From: Cytobacillus oceanisediminis 2691
Lineage (GTDB): Bacteria; Bacillota; Bacilli; Bacillales; Cytobacillaceae
NCBI RefSeq assembly: GCF_007678455.1
Contig: NZ_VEEP01000006.1
Span: 62,001 to 126,000, forward strand
Length of the DNA stretch: 64,000 bases
Direction of reading: 5' to 3'
Positions 8,456 through 18,412 of this stretch are shown piece by piece. The notes below the pieces were generated by a model. It ran no database searches, had not been told where the DNA came from, and saw only the letters and a program-made list of their open reading frames with translations. Both the position numbers and the translations under genes were made by a program. Numbering within the stretch: the first letter of the stretch is position 1; every line of letters starts with the position of its first letter.

Positions 8456-9334
8456 GTGTTCAGCTTGAAAAGTAAAACAGCCAGATGGTGCACTGTTGTT
8501 TGTTTAGTTGGGTGGCTAGTCACTTCCTCTTCCGCCGTGGCTAGCCAGGTGAAAAAGCCAGTGGTCCATAGTTCCTGCCAACATCAGGAACTCAAACCAG
8601 CTTATCATCGCACTGACCATGTGTTAAAAAAACTTGAAACAAAGCCGCCTAGATTTATAGTAAGTGAAACACGATATAAAGAACAACCGACTCCAGACGT
8701 AGTTAACCCTCCCTCTGAAGAACCAGCCAAAGCTCCTTCAAAAACTGTCTACTTAACATTTGACGACGGACCGCACAAGGTATCAGACCAACTTTTATCG
8801 ATTCTAAATGAGTTTGACGCAAAAGCTACCTTTTTTATGCTGGACGGCAATATGAGGAACTTTCCCGATGCGGTAAAAAGGATGGCAGAAGCCGGCCACA
8901 GCCTTGGAGCGCATGGTGTCACCCATGACAAAACGAAAATCTATCAGTCTCCGCAAACCGTTGTCGCTGAAATGGAACAGACACTAAAGACCATCAAAGA
9001 AATCACAGGAATCGATTCGACCCTGATCCGCACACCATATGGGAGCGCCCCTTACATGAAGGATCCTTATAAAAAAGCCGTCAGTGACAAAGGATACCAG
9101 TTGTGGGACTGGAACGTAGACAGCAAAGACTGGTATTACCGCGATAACCGGCTGGTTGCCAATACAATCGCCCAGGTAGCAGACAAAGCCAAGAAGGATG
9201 AGCCGCTCGTGATCCTTCTGCATGAAAGAGAAGAAACCCTTATCCAGCTGCCTCAATTGCTGGAATTCCTGAAAAAGCAGAATTATGATTTTAAAGCGCT
9301 CGATGCACAGATGACACCGATTCAGTTGAAATAG
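8456..9334 (+). CDS. Secreted polysaccharide deacetylase (NodB domain)
   Basis: 292 residues: a signal peptide (1 to about 30, ending AVAS), a linker, and a carbohydrate-esterase-4 NodB domain (about 96-290). Catalytic and metal motifs are present: TFDDGP (Asp103/Asp104), GAHGVTH (His152/His156), RTPYG, WDWNVDSKDW and ILLHE. It probably removes acetyl groups from peptidoglycan or another wall glycan outside the cell. Start is GTG with GAGGG upstream. The ECF-type promoter suggests induction by envelope stress, for which wall deacetylation (lysozyme resistance) is a known response. The exact substrate cannot be told from sequence. Confidence 0.9.
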   Translation: MFSLKSKTARWCTVVCLVGWLVTSSSAVASQVKKPVVHSSCQHQELKPAYHRTDHVLKKLETKPPRFIVSETRYKEQPTPDVVNPPSEEPAKAPSKTVYLTFDDGPHKVSDQLLSILNEFDAKATFFMLDGNMRNFPDAVKRMAEAGHSLGAHGVTHDKTKIYQSPQTVVAEMEQTLKTIKEITGIDSTLIRTPYGSAPYMKDPYKKAVSDKGYQLWDWNVDSKDWYYRDNRLVANTIAQVADKAKKDEPLVILLHEREETLIQLPQLLEFLKKQNYDFKALDAQMTPIQLK

Positions 9335-9354
9335 TGTAGTATGATTCTTTACGC

Positions 9355-9388
9355 AAAAAATCTCTTCCCGAAAAGGAAGAGATTTTTT
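9355..9388. terminator. Bidirectional terminator, deacetylase gene / uvrA
   Basis: AAAAAATCTCTTCC (9355-9368) pairs with GGAAGAGATTTTTT (9375-9388) around a CGAAAA loop; T-runs are present on both strands of this convergent junction. Confidence 0.93.
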
Positions 9389-9396
9389 CATATAGA

Positions 9397-12276
9397 TTAC
9401 GCATTGCTAGTACTTTTTTCTTTTTCCTCGATCTGCTCTTTCATCCGCAGTCTATCGCGTTCCAATATCGGCTTGAGGTACCGGCCGGTATAAGATTCTT
9501 CCACTTCGGCGATTTTTTCCGGAGTGCCGGTAGCGACGATGGTGCCGCCGCGGTCTCCTCCTTCCGGGCCAAGGTCGACGATATAGTCAGCGGCTTTGAT
9601 GACATCGAGATTATGTTCGATGACCAGCACGGTGTCGCCATTTTCGACGAGACGCTGGAGGACGACAAGCAGGCGGGATATATCATCGACGTGCAGACCG
9701 GTTGTCGGCTCATCCAGGATATAAAGCGAACGTCCTGTTGAGCGTCGGTGCAGCTCGGATGCCAACTTGACGCGCTGGGCTTCCCCGCCGGAAAGAGTCG
9801 TCGCCGGCTGGCCGAGTTTGATATAGCCAAGGCCGACATCGTAAATCGTCTGCAATTTGCGGGCGATCTTCGGAATATTAGCAAAGAATTCAACCCCTGC
9901 CTCAACCGTCATATCAAGGATATCTGAAATATTCTTTCCTTTGTATTTCACTTCCAAAGTCTCGCGGTTGTAACGCTTGCCATGGCATACTTCACATGGG
10001 ACGTATACGTCAGGCAGGAAGTGCATCTCGATTTTGATAATACCGTCTCCGCGGCAGGCTTCACAGCGGCCGCCTTTTACATTGAAGCTGAAGCGGCCCT
10101 TTTTATAGCCGCGGACTTTTGCTTCATTCGTCGACGCAAACACATCACGGATGTCATCGAACACACCCGTATAGGTTGCCGGGTTTGATCTTGGCGTACG
10201 GCCGATTGGCGACTGATCGATATCGATGACCTTGTCGAGGTGATCGATACCTTTTATTTCCTTGAACTCGCCTGGCTTGCTTTTTGCTCTGTGCAGCTTC
10301 ATCGCCAGCGATTTATGAAGGATTTCATTGATCAGGGTACTTTTGCCGGAACCGGATACACCTGTGACGGCCATGAAGGTTCCGAGCGGGAACTTCACAT
10401 TGACATTTTTCAGGTTGTTTTCCTTTGCGCCTTTGATTTCAATATAGCGGCCGTCTGGTTTGCGGCGCTCGATTGGCAGCGGAATGAATTTTTTGCCTGA
10501 GAGATACTGGCCCGTAAGCGAATTTGGATCATCCATCACCTCTGCCGGCGTACCCTGGGAGATAATTTCCCCGCCATGGATGCCAGCACCAGGACCGATA
10601 TCGATCAGGTGGTCAGCCGCTAACATCGTATCTTCATCATGTTCGACGACAATCAAGGTATTGCCGATGTCACGCATATTTTTCAGCGTATCAATCAGCC
10701 TGTCATTGTCGCGCTGATGCAAACCGATGGACGGCTCATCAAGGATATAAAGCACTCCGGTTAGACGCGAACCAATCTGGGTTGCCAGCCTGATCCGCTG
10801 AGCTTCCCCGCCGGATAGCGTTCCGGCAGCGCGGCTCAACGTCAGATAATCCAGACCCACATTTATCAGGAAGCCAAGCCGCTCAGTGATTTCACGGAAA
10901 ATCATGTTGGCAATTTTCATTTCTTTTTCAGAAAGTTCAAGGCCCTCGAAAAATTGATGTGCTTCCTCAACCGATAATGCTGTTACTTCACCGATATGGC
11001 GGCCGTCAACCAGTACCGCCAGGGTTTCACGCTTCAGCCTATAGCCTTTGCATGTCGGGCAGGCGTGCTCGCCCATATACTTCTCCATCTGCTCGCGGAT
11101 ATAGTCAGAGCTAGTTTCCTTATAACGGCGCTCCACATTCTTCAATACGCCTTCGAAAACAATATAATTTTCCCTGACCTGTCCCCAGTCGTTCTCGTAA
11201 CGGAAGTAAATCCTGTCTTTAGTGGAACCATAGAGAATCTTCTCCATCTGGTTGTCTGGGAGATCCTTTACCGGCATATCCATATCGATTCCATAGTGAT
11301 TGCAGATTGCCTCAAGCAGCTGCGGATAGTATTGCGAGCTCGTCGGTTCCCACGGGGCAATGGCATGCTGCTTTAATGAAAGCTCCTTATTCGGGATGAC
11401 CAGGTCGACATCAACCTCCAGCTTTGCGCCGAGTCCGTCACATTCCGGGCAGGCACCGAACGGGCTGTTGAATGAGAACATCCGCGGCTCCAGCTCACCG
11501 ATTGAAAAACCGCAAATCGGGCAGGCATGGTTTTCGCTGAACATCAATTCTTCCTCGCCCATCACGTCAATCAGCACATTGCCTTCACCTAGCTTGAGTG
11601 CAGATTCAAGTGAGTCCGCCAAGCGTGCAGCTATGCCTTCCTTGATGACAATCCGGTCGATGACGACTTCGATCGAATGCTTCTTGTTCTTTTCAAGCTC
11701 GATTTCGTCACCCAGGTCGAGCATTTCCCCGTCAACGCGGACACGGACATAGCCCTGCTTTTTTACATCCTCAAGGACTTTTGCATGGGTGCCTTTACGG
11801 CCGGAAACGAGCGGAGCCATAATTTGCAGCTTCGTTCTCTCCGGATATTCCAGCACGCGATCGACCATCTGTTCAATCGTCTGTGAGGTAATCTCTATAT
11901 TGTGCACCGGGCAGGTTGGTCTTCCCACCCTTGCGAATAACAGTCGCAAATAATCATAAATCTCGGTCACCGTTCCCACTGTTGAACGCGGGTTCCGGCT
12001 TGTTGTTTTCTGGTCGATGGAAATCGCCGGAGACAATCCTTCGATTGAATCGACATCCGGCTTGTCCATCTGGCCGAGGAACTGGCGCGCGTATGCAGAC
12101 AATGATTCCACATAGCGGCGCTGCCCTTCAGCGTAAATCGTATCGAACGCCAGCGAGGACTTCCCTGAACCGGAAAGTCCTGTCAGCACAACAAGCTTGT
12201 CTCTCGGAATGGTGACATCTATATTTTTCAAATTATGGGCCCTGGCGCCTTTGACAATCAGTTTATCCATAGCCAT
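9397..12276 (-). CDS. uvrA: Excinuclease ABC subunit A
   Basis: DNA-damage recognition ATPase of nucleotide excision repair; loads UvrB at lesions. 959 residues, normal length. It has two ABC ATPase halves: Walker [11 protein letters not shown] near residue 31 and [10 protein letters not shown] near 640, each followed by an LSGGEAQR signature. Two CxxC...CxxC zinc modules are seen (CPICGFS...[12 protein letters not shown]...CEVC). It overlaps no gene and starts 7 nt after the uvrB stop, so the two are co-transcribed and SOS-controlled from the uvrB promoter. Confidence 0.98.
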   Translation of the reverse strand: MAMDKLIVKGARAHNLKNIDVTIPRDKLVVLTGLSGSGKSSLAFDTIYAEGQRRYVESLSAYARQFLGQMDKPDVDSIEGLSPAISIDQKTTSRNPRSTVGTVTEIYDYLRLLFARVGRPTCPVHNIEITSQTIEQMVDRVLEYPERTKLQIMAPLVSGRKGTHAKVLEDVKKQGYVRVRVDGEMLDLGDEIELEKNKKHSIEVVIDRIVIKEGIAARLADSLESALKLGEGNVLIDVMGEEELMFSENHACPICGFSIGELEPRMFSFNSPFGACPECDGLGAKLEVDVDLVIPNKELSLKQHAIAPWEPTSSQYYPQLLEAICNHYGIDMDMPVKDLPDNQMEKILYGSTKDRIYFRYENDWGQVRENYIVFEGVLKNVERRYKETSSDYIREQMEKYMGEHACPTCKGYRLKRETLAVLVDGRHIGEVTALSVEEAHQFFEGLELSEKEMKIANMIFREITERLGFLINVGLDYLTLSRAAGTLSGGEAQRIRLATQIGSRLTGVLYILDEPSIGLHQRDNDRLIDTLKNMRDIGNTLIVVEHDEDTMLAADHLIDIGPGAGIHGGEIISQGTPAEVMDDPNSLTGQYLSGKKFIPLPIERRKPDGRYIEIKGAKENNLKNVNVKFPLGTFMAVTGVSGSGKSTLINEILHKSLAMKLHRAKSKPGEFKEIKGIDHLDKVIDIDQSPIGRTPRSNPATYTGVFDDIRDVFASTNEAKVRGYKKGRFSFNVKGGRCEACRGDGIIKIEMHFLPDVYVPCEVCHGKRYNRETLEVKYKGKNISDILDMTVEAGVEFFANIPKIARKLQTIYDVGLGYIKLGQPATTLSGGEAQRVKLASELHRRSTGRSLYILDEPTTGLHVDDISRLLVVLQRLVENGDTVLVIEHNLDVIKAADYIVDLGPEGGDRGGTIVATGTPEKIAEVEESYTGRYLKPILERDRLRMKEQIEEKEKSTSNA

Positions 12277-12283
12277 GTTATCG

Positions 12284-14263
12284 TCATCCTTCCGCTTTCA
12301 ACTCAAGAATGAGGTCACGCAGCTCGGCTGCCCGTTCGAAGTTGAGGGCCTTTGCTGCTTCCTTCATTTCCTTTTCCATATTTAAAATTACTTGTTCGCG
12401 ATCTTTCTTTGTCAGCTTCTTCAGACCTTCTGCCGGGCTGTACGCTTCCTGATCTTCGGCAGCAATCGTCGCACGGATCACGTCGCGGATACTCTTCTGG
12501 ATCGTCTGCGGTGTGATGCCATGCTTTTTGTTATATTCCTCCTGGATTTCACGGCGGCGCTTCGTTTCACTGATCGCCTTTGTCATCGAATCGGTCATCT
12601 TGTCCGCATACATGATGACATGACCGTTTTCATTCCTCGCTGCACGTCCGATCGTCTGGATGAGCGATCTTTCTGAACGGAGGAAGCCTTCCTTATCGGC
12701 ATCCAGAATCGTCACCAGCGATACCTCCGGAATATCCAATCCTTCCCTCAAAAGGTTGATTCCGATAAGGACATCATATTTACCAAGCCGCAGCTCGCGG
12801 ATGATTTCAATCCGCTCAAGCGTCTTGACCTCTGAGTGCAGGTACTGGACCTTGATGCCGATTTCCTTCAGGTAATCGGTCAGATCCTCTGACATTTTCT
12901 TCGTCAAGGTTGTTACCAGTACACGCTCATTCCGCTTCGTCCGCTCCTGGATTTCGCCGATCAGGTCATCGATCTGGCCTTCAATCGGCCTTACATCGAT
13001 TGTCGGATCAAGTAATCCAGTAGGACGGATGATCTGCTGGACCATTTCCGGTGTATGCTCCAGTTCGTACGGCCCTGGAGTCGCCGAGACGAACACCGCC
13101 TGTTTGACATGCTTCTCGAATTCGGCAAATGTCAGCGGACGGTTATCCATCGCTGACGGCAAGCGGAACCCATGGTCAACAAGCACTTGTTTACGTGCCT
13201 GGTCACCATTAAACATTCCCCGTATTTGCGGCAATGTAACATGCGACTCATCGACGACAATCAAAAAGTCATCGGGGAAGTAATCAAGCAATGTATAAGG
13301 AGTCGCACCCGCCGGCCTTAAAGTCAGGTGGCGCGAGTAGTTTTCGATTCCTGAACAGAAGCCCATCTCGCGCATCATCTCAAGGTCATACCTTGTCCGC
13401 TGCTCAAGCCTTTGAGCCTCAAGCAATTTCTCCTCGGCACGAAGCACTTCAAGGCGCTCTTCTAGTTCTTTTTCAATATTCTCGATCGCGATCTTCATCT
13501 TTTCTTCGCGGGTTACGAAGTGGGATGCCGGGAAAATCGCGACATGATCACGTTCACCGATGATCTCGCCAGTGAGCGCATCGACCTCGCGAATCCGGTC
13601 AATCTCATCACCGAAAAACTCAATCCTCATGCAATGCTCATCACGTGATGCAGGGAAGATCTCGACAACATCACCGCGGACACGGAACGTCCCGCGCTTG
13701 AAGTCAATATCATTCCGTTCGTACTGGATATCAACCAGCTTGTGGAGCAGTTTGTTCCGCTCAATCTCCATCCCAGTCCGGAGCGACACGACCATGTCAC
13801 GGTATTCATCCGGATTACCGAGACCATAGATACAGGATACACTGGCAATGATGATGACATCCTTGCGCTCGAACAAAGACGAAGTAGCTGAGTGGCGCAG
13901 CTTGTCGATCTCATCATTGATGCTCGCATCTTTTTCAATGAATGTATCCGTCTGAGGCACATAGGCCTCCGGCTGATAGTAATCGTAGTAACTGACAAAA
14001 TACTCAACCGCATTATTCGGGAAAAATTCCTTGAACTCGCTGTAGAGCTGCCCTGCCAATGTCTTATTGTGGGCAATGACAAGCGTCGGCTTGTTCACTT
14101 CCTTGATGACATTCGAAATCGTGAACGTCTTCCCTGTTCCTGTCGCCCCAAGGAGCGTCTGGTGCTTCTTGTTATCGCGAATGCCTTTCACCAGCTCTGT
14201 TATTGCCGCAGGCTGGTCTCCCTGCGGGGAATACTTCGAGACTAATTCAAATTGGTCCTTCAC
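12284..14263 (-). CDS. uvrB: Excinuclease ABC subunit B
   Basis: Helicase-like damage-verification subunit that recruits UvrC. 659 residues. Walker A is GATGTGKT near residue 40, followed by the [12 protein letters not shown] beta-hairpin, DESH motif II, helicase motif VI (QTIGRAARN), and a C-terminal UVR domain (about 620-655). Upstream on its strand is a candidate LexA box with a TAGAAT -10 element. Order csbA-uvrB-uvrA is as in B. subtilis. Confidence 0.98.
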   Translation of the reverse strand: MKDQFELVSKYSPQGDQPAAITELVKGIRDNKKHQTLLGATGTGKTFTISNVIKEVNKPTLVIAHNKTLAGQLYSEFKEFFPNNAVEYFVSYYDYYQPEAYVPQTDTFIEKDASINDEIDKLRHSATSSLFERKDVIIIASVSCIYGLGNPDEYRDMVVSLRTGMEIERNKLLHKLVDIQYERNDIDFKRGTFRVRGDVVEIFPASRDEHCMRIEFFGDEIDRIREVDALTGEIIGERDHVAIFPASHFVTREEKMKIAIENIEKELEERLEVLRAEEKLLEAQRLEQRTRYDLEMMREMGFCSGIENYSRHLTLRPAGATPYTLLDYFPDDFLIVVDESHVTLPQIRGMFNGDQARKQVLVDHGFRLPSAMDNRPLTFAEFEKHVKQAVFVSATPGPYELEHTPEMVQQIIRPTGLLDPTIDVRPIEGQIDDLIGEIQERTKRNERVLVTTLTKKMSEDLTDYLKEIGIKVQYLHSEVKTLERIEIIRELRLGKYDVLIGINLLREGLDIPEVSLVTILDADKEGFLRSERSLIQTIGRAARNENGHVIMYADKMTDSMTKAISETKRRREIQEEYNKKHGITPQTIQKSIRDVIRATIAAEDQEAYSPAEGLKKLTKKDREQVILNMEKEMKEAAKALNFERAAELRDLILELKAEG

Positions 14264-14367
14264 AGAAAAGCCTCCTGTAATTTAATTTCTGTCGGGTTCA
14301 TTTCGCAGTGGAATATGAACCTTCCTATATATAAGCCTTACACGGTTGTCAAAAAAGTCATATCCTC

Positions 14368-14419
14368 ATTCTACCACAAAGCAGGTAAAACAAACCAACA
14401 AAAAGCGAACAAACATTCG
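14368..14419 (-). promoter_or_regulatory. uvrBA promoter with LexA (SOS) box
   Basis: CGAACAAACATTCG (14406-14419) fits the Bacillus LexA/DinR operator CGAAC-N4-GTTCG with one mismatch. About 32 nt downstream on the minus strand is TAGAAT (14368-14373), a plausible -10 element. The -35 is weak. uvrBA is a known SOS operon. Confidence 0.75.
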
Positions 14420-14469
14420 AATTACTATTCTTCTTTTAAAAGACACTGTTGAGCAATGTCGAATGATTG

Positions 14470-14489
14470 TTAATCAAATGTTTGATTGA
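14470..14489. promoter_or_regulatory. 20-bp near-perfect palindrome, second copy
   Basis: TTAATCAAATGTTTGATTGA differs at two positions from the perfect palindrome at 770-789. It lies upstream of the uvrB promoter and downstream of the csbA terminator. It could be an operator, or part of a small dispersed element. No regulator is suggested by the context. Confidence 0.35.
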
Positions 14490-14514
14490 ACTTCGGTTTT
14501 GCCTGCTGTAATAG

Positions 14515-14543
14515 GAAAAACCTGCCGAACAGAATTCGACAGG
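14515..14543 (-). terminator. Terminator of csbA
   Basis: On the minus strand CCTGTCGAA pairs with TTCGGCAGG (one G-U) around a TTCTG loop, then TTTTT. It separates csbA from uvrBA, so uvrBA has its own promoter. Confidence 0.8.
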
Positions 14544-14563
14544 CTTGATTTAACTTTTTTCAG

Positions 14564-14791
14564 CTATTTCTTGTTCCGACTCCTCATCTGATTGGCCAGA
14601 AAGAAGCCAAACGTCAACGAGAAAGCGTCAACGACGATCAGCAGAAAGGTATCCGTATACCCTTTATAAACAGAAGCCGCGATCAATGCGACCGTCAATA
14701 CAAGCGCAAGGACATGATTATAGGCAACCCGGGAAAAAAACACGACCATGAAACCAGGCAGGAGCAGTGCGGACAAATATTTCAGCACCAA
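14564..14791 (-). CDS. csbA: CsbA-like small membrane protein
   Basis: 75 residues, two to three membrane segments and a basic end (RSRNKK). The sequence pattern (FFSRVAYNHVLALVLTVALIAASVYKGYTDTFLLIVVD) and the position upstream of uvrBA match CsbA, a SigB-controlled general-stress membrane protein of unknown role. The start is TTG (14791) or GTG (14788); TGAGGTG lies 8 or 11 nt upstream. I could not find a clear SigB promoter before it. The 327 nt to the next gene hold only that gene's terminator. Confidence 0.88.
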   Translation of the reverse strand: MVLKYLSALLLPGFMVVFFSRVAYNHVLALVLTVALIAASVYKGYTDTFLLIVVDAFSLTFGFFLANQMRSRNKK

Positions 14792-15082
14792 TGGAAAAAC
14801 ACCTCATTCAGAGAGAATTTCGAACTTTTTCAAAATGACTTTATCTATGTAAAAAATATAGCTTTTTTAGCGGCAGGTTACAAGAATTTACTTTGCAAAT
14901 GAAGGTTGTTTCCGAAAGATGTTGTTAAAATCTTAAAGCCGATTTTAACGTGCTATAAAGCCATTTTGCAGTTCGTTTTTAAGTGTGCAAGCTCTTTTCT
15001 CATGATAAGCTTTTATTTTATGAAGAAAACTATCATTCAATCCCATTTAGTAGTCAATAGCAATAAAGTTTGAGAAAAGAGC

Positions 15083-15113
15083 CTAAAAGAAAAAGCATGC
15101 AGCAGCATGCTTT
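15083..15113 (-). terminator. Terminator of the EAL-HDOD gene
   Basis: AAAGCATGC...GCATGCTTT hairpin followed on the minus strand by TTTTTCTTTT. Confidence 0.85.
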
Positions 15114-15118
15114 AAAGA

Positions 15119-16360
15119 TTATGGATTCACTTCAGTCAATACCTTGGCTGCCCAGTCACTCGCCTCTCCATAAAGCCTGAAGAGCTCTTCCTTGCTCATC
15201 GTGGTCGGGTTGAAAGCAAGCTCAAGATTTTCGTGGAAGGCATGCTCAATATCTATTAAAAATTGAAGCATGACGTATTCATCATTCTTTTCACCCGATA
15301 AGGCATCCTTCAATTCATTGCTGAGAGGCAAGTCTTGAAGCAAGTCCTCCATCGGATGGTGCAGCAGGGAATCCATCAGGGAAAACATTCCGAGAAGGAA
15401 ATACTTAGAGGCCAATACCTCTCTTCCTACCTTCCTGCCAATCAGTTCCCCCAGCTTTCCCCGCTTAAGGGACAATTCAATGATTTCCCTTTCCTTGGAA
15501 TTGCCGGTACCTGTGACTGCTCCCCTGATGGCCAGTACATAGATCCATTTTTTTATTTCATTAAGCCCTAAAAGGATAATGGCTTGCTTGATCGAGGAAA
15601 TCTCGTTCCGCGGCCTGAAAACCGGGTTATTGATCAATCTTAACAGTTTGTAGGAAAGGGATATATCCTTTTCAATGACATCCTTTATTTTTTCCAGGTC
15701 TGGTTCCGGGCTCTCGGTTTCTTTCAGAATCTGAAAATAGGAATGATAATAAGATGGGATATCATAGCTGTTCAGGATAACCGGCTTGCTAAAGTAAAAA
15801 CCCTGAAAGAATACGAACCCATCTTCCTTCGCTTCAAGATATTCATCGATCGTTTCGACCTTTTCAGCAAGAAACCGGATGTCCCTTCCCTTTAAAAAGC
15901 GGATCATTTCCTGCCTGTCCGTTCGGCTGGTCGTCCTGAAATCGATTTTGATAATATCAATAAAGTCCAATAATCGGACCGTCAGTTCGTTCCACTGGGA
16001 AACAAAAAAATCATCCAGCGCAATAGTGTATCCATGCGATTTCAATTCCTGGCAAATTTTCAGGATCTCATCATTCAATTCAACGGTTTCAAGAATTTCC
16101 ACCACAATTGATAATGGATTGAAATAAGAAGGAACACCAAGTTTTAATAGATTATCAGTAAAATTAATGAAACAAGGTTTGCCATTCGATAAGTCTTTGA
16201 CCCCGATATTCAAGAAGCTATTCACAATAACGTCCGTTGTAGCCTGGTCCCCATCTGTATGCTGATAAGTATTGACTGCGCTGCTCCTGTAAAGCAATTC
16301 ATACGCAACAGTCTTCTCATTCAAATCAAATATAGGCTGCCTGGCAACATAAATATCCAT
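15119..16360 (-). CDS. EAL-HDOD signalling protein (YuxH-like)
   Basis: 413 residues, soluble. Residues about 1-200 form an EAL-type domain starting MDIYVARQPIFDLNEKTVAY, with YELLYR in place of the catalytic ExLxR region, IALDDF and KIDF conserved. Residues about 205-400 are an HDOD domain (SYKLLRLINNPVFRPRNEISSIKQAIILLGLNEIKKW). This layout is that of B. subtilis YuxH, a c-di-GMP-related EAL protein; whether this copy hydrolyses c-di-GMP is uncertain because several EAL metal ligands look altered. GGGAGGATTCAGT precedes ATG. Monocistronic. Confidence 0.88.
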   Translation of the reverse strand: MDIYVARQPIFDLNEKTVAYELLYRSSAVNTYQHTDGDQATTDVIVNSFLNIGVKDLSNGKPCFINFTDNLLKLGVPSYFNPLSIVVEILETVELNDEILKICQELKSHGYTIALDDFFVSQWNELTVRLLDFIDIIKIDFRTTSRTDRQEMIRFLKGRDIRFLAEKVETIDEYLEAKEDGFVFFQGFYFSKPVILNSYDIPSYYHSYFQILKETESPEPDLEKIKDVIEKDISLSYKLLRLINNPVFRPRNEISSIKQAIILLGLNEIKKWIYVLAIRGAVTGTGNSKEREIIELSLKRGKLGELIGRKVGREVLASKYFLLGMFSLMDSLLHHPMEDLLQDLPLSNELKDALSGEKNDEYVMLQFLIDIEHAFHENLELAFNPTTMSKEELFRLYGEASDWAAKVLTEVNP

Positions 16361-16488
16361 ACTGAATCCTCCCGGGGACGTTCACAACTAATCTGTTACT
16401 ATTTAACAATAGTTCGATAGGAAAAATATACTATTATTTTACAAGTATTACAAGATTAATGTTGAGTCGCCAGGATTTTCAATTTTTC

Positions 16489-17052
16489 TCATTGCTTATT
16501 ATGAATAACTCTATTGATTTTTTTGCGAATGGATTCTCGCGTCCTCCCGAGCAATTCAGAGATTTCGCCCAACGACTTGCCGCAGCAGTAGAATTCCATC
16601 AGGAGCTTCTCTTCTTTTTTCGTCCATGCTTTATAATTCGTGACTTGCCGAACGGTTTTACGCTCTTCTGCCACCCACTCCGGTTCAGGAGGGAGTGCAT
16701 CAAGCTCTAGTTTGGAAAAGTCAATTTTATGGCGCTTACTTTCAGCCCACGCCCAAAAATCATCAATGTTGATGAAGGTAAATTTCTTCTTATTGCGGGT
16801 AATCCGCTGATGGGAATCCAATTCATGATTAAGGACCCATTGCATCACGGTATTTCGGTCTATCTTAAGGATGTTTGCCAGTTCTCCGGCGGTCAGCATT
16901 CCCGTGTAAGATTTCGTGTGGGACAGTCCCAATCTGGTGATCTTCACTTCAAGGGCTGTAAGACTGCGATTCAGCCTTCTGGCAATGCTAGGTAATGATT
17001 GGCTGCCAAGCTGGTCTTTAATTAGCTGTATATCTTCAGGCGCGTATTTCAT
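16489..17052 (-). CDS. Putative DNA-binding protein with two helix-turn-helix regions
   Basis: 187 residues from ATG 17052 (a TTG at 17064 is possible). The N-terminus (APEDIQLIKDQLGSQSLPSIARRLNRSLTALEVKITRLGL) resembles a Myb/SANT-like or GcrA-like HTH. The middle (GELANILKIDRNTVMQWV) resembles an excisionase/MerR-type HTH with a following wing. The C-terminus (WTKKEEKLLMEFYCCGKSLGEISELLGRTRESIRKKINRV) is a second SANT-like HTH. I do not recognise a named family. It stands alone between the EAL-HDOD gene and the GNAT pseudogene. Confidence 0.75.
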   Translation of the reverse strand: MKYAPEDIQLIKDQLGSQSLPSIARRLNRSLTALEVKITRLGLSHTKSYTGMLTAGELANILKIDRNTVMQWVLNHELDSHQRITRNKKKFTFINIDDFWAWAESKRHKIDFSKLELDALPPEPEWVAEERKTVRQVTNYKAWTKKEEKLLMEFYCCGKSLGEISELLGRTRESIRKKINRVIHNKQ

Positions 17053-17210
17053 CTTAGATCTCAACCATCCTTCAATCTAAAATTACTGCTGCTTTATTTT
17101 TCACTTTGCTAATTAAAACACATTTAGAATCCAAGAAGAATACCACATGGGGTAAAAAACCAATTTTCCCAACAATTATTAGCGCAGGATTTTCCTTCCA
17201 TTACCACTTG

Positions 17211-17618
17211 TTAGTACTTACGATACATTCCATAGGAAGCAGGATAAGTATAGTCAAAACCAAATTTTTCATACAGCTTATTTGCCGGTGAATCCGCAAT
17301 CAAGCTGACATAAGAACCTTCTTATGTATGTTGTTCAAGGTATGTGCAAAGCTCCTCCATCACAAGTCTTCCCAATCCCTTACCCTGATAAGCCGGCTTG
17401 ACGGCGATATCTACTACTTGAAAAAACGCCCCGCCATCGCCAATGATCCTTCCCATCGCCACTAGCGTGGTATGTTCATAAACAGTGACAGCAAATAATG
17501 AATTTTTCAGTCCGATTCGCGCGGCTTTCTCCGATTTCACGCTCAAACCTGCTTCGAGGCGAAGATTGATATAGTCTGAAATGCTTGGGGGATGATATGT
17601 AACCTTAAAATCAGTCAT
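17211..17618 (-). pseudogene. GNAT N-acetyltransferase interrupted by an in-frame TAA
   Basis: The intact first part (17618 to the TAA at 17322-17324) encodes 98 residues, including the acetyl-CoA loop motif QGKGLGRLVM. Reading on in the same frame past the stop gives EGSYVSLIADSPANKLYEKF, then GF and a natural TAA at 17211. This is exactly the missing C-terminal strand-helix of a ~135-residue GNAT enzyme. There is no frameshift, so a single nonsense codon (or stop readthrough) breaks the gene. Its start overlaps the HAD gene stop by 8 nt, so the two form an operon. The truncated product lacks the end of the fold and is probably inactive. Confidence 0.85.
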
Positions 17619-18291
17619 GATTTTCAGCTCCTTTTTCGATGATCCCTAACAACTCTTCTAATTCTTTAATGATAAAATCAGCTTCCGCGCTGTGCCAATA
17701 GTCATTACTCTTCCAAATCCCAATCATCCCGGCACATTTGGAGGCAGCCACATCATATTCTGGATGGTCACCTACAAATATACTGCCAAATGCTGATACA
17801 CCAAGAGCGTCAATCCCCTTCCTGAAGATTCGAAAGTCAGGTTTCCTCAATCCCACTGCTTCAGAGATGAGAATGGTATCAAAGTAACCCTCAATTCCTA
17901 AAGCCTTTATATTGTCCATCTGGAAATTAGTCTTGCCATTCGAAATGATGCCCAGCCCCAGATCCATTTGCTTAAGTTTCCCAACTACCTTGTTCAGGTT
18001 ATTAAATCCTGTGCACGAATGCTTGAAATTCATTATGTAATCTCCCATCAACTCTTCCCATATCAGTGACGCTATGTTGAATTCTTGTAAGAGCTGGCTG
18101 AAGACTTTATCCTTCCATACATATCCGCGGGCATCCAATTCAATGAATCTCTCTTTATAGACCTGTTTGTCTATCACTTGCAATTCACTTTGAAAGCGGT
18201 CGTACTGGGCTTCAATAAATTTTACGAGAGATGTTTCACGGTCCAGGAGGGTACCGTCCAAATCAAAAAAGACAGCCTCAATATTCCGCAA
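17611..18291 (-). CDS. HAD-superfamily hydrolase, phosphatase-like
   Basis: 226 residues with all HAD motifs: FFDLDGTLLD (nucleophile Asp near residue 10), ISNGK (motif II), GLRKPDF (motif III Lys) and VGDHPEYD (motif IV). A helical cap lies between about 20 and 90. It looks like a subfamily-I phosphatase of the YjjG/pyrophosphatase type. The start is TTG with GAGGAGGAATTCAG upstream. Translationally coupled to the broken GNAT gene. The substrate is unknown. Confidence 0.88.
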   Translation of the reverse strand: MRNIEAVFFDLDGTLLDRETSLVKFIEAQYDRFQSELQVIDKQVYKERFIELDARGYVWKDKVFSQLLQEFNIASLIWEELMGDYIMNFKHSCTGFNNLNKVVGKLKQMDLGLGIISNGKTNFQMDNIKALGIEGYFDTILISEAVGLRKPDFRIFRKGIDALGVSAFGSIFVGDHPEYDVAASKCAGMIGIWKSNDYWHSAEADFIIKELEELLGIIEKGAENHD

Positions 18292-18372
18292 CTGAATTCC
18301 TCCTCTTTCAAAAGAATCGTATTTGTTTAATGACTTTCTGAACTATGGACGCTGCCAGGGATTAGCCCATGC

Positions 18373-18402
18373 AAAAAAGAACAGACCATTTTAGGCCTGT
18401 TC
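18373..18402 (-). terminator. Terminator of the SLH-subtilase gene
   Basis: GAACAGGCC/GGTCTGTTC stem on the minus strand followed by TTTTTTGC, just downstream of the protease stop. Confidence 0.8.
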
Positions 18403-18412
18403 ACATTTTACC

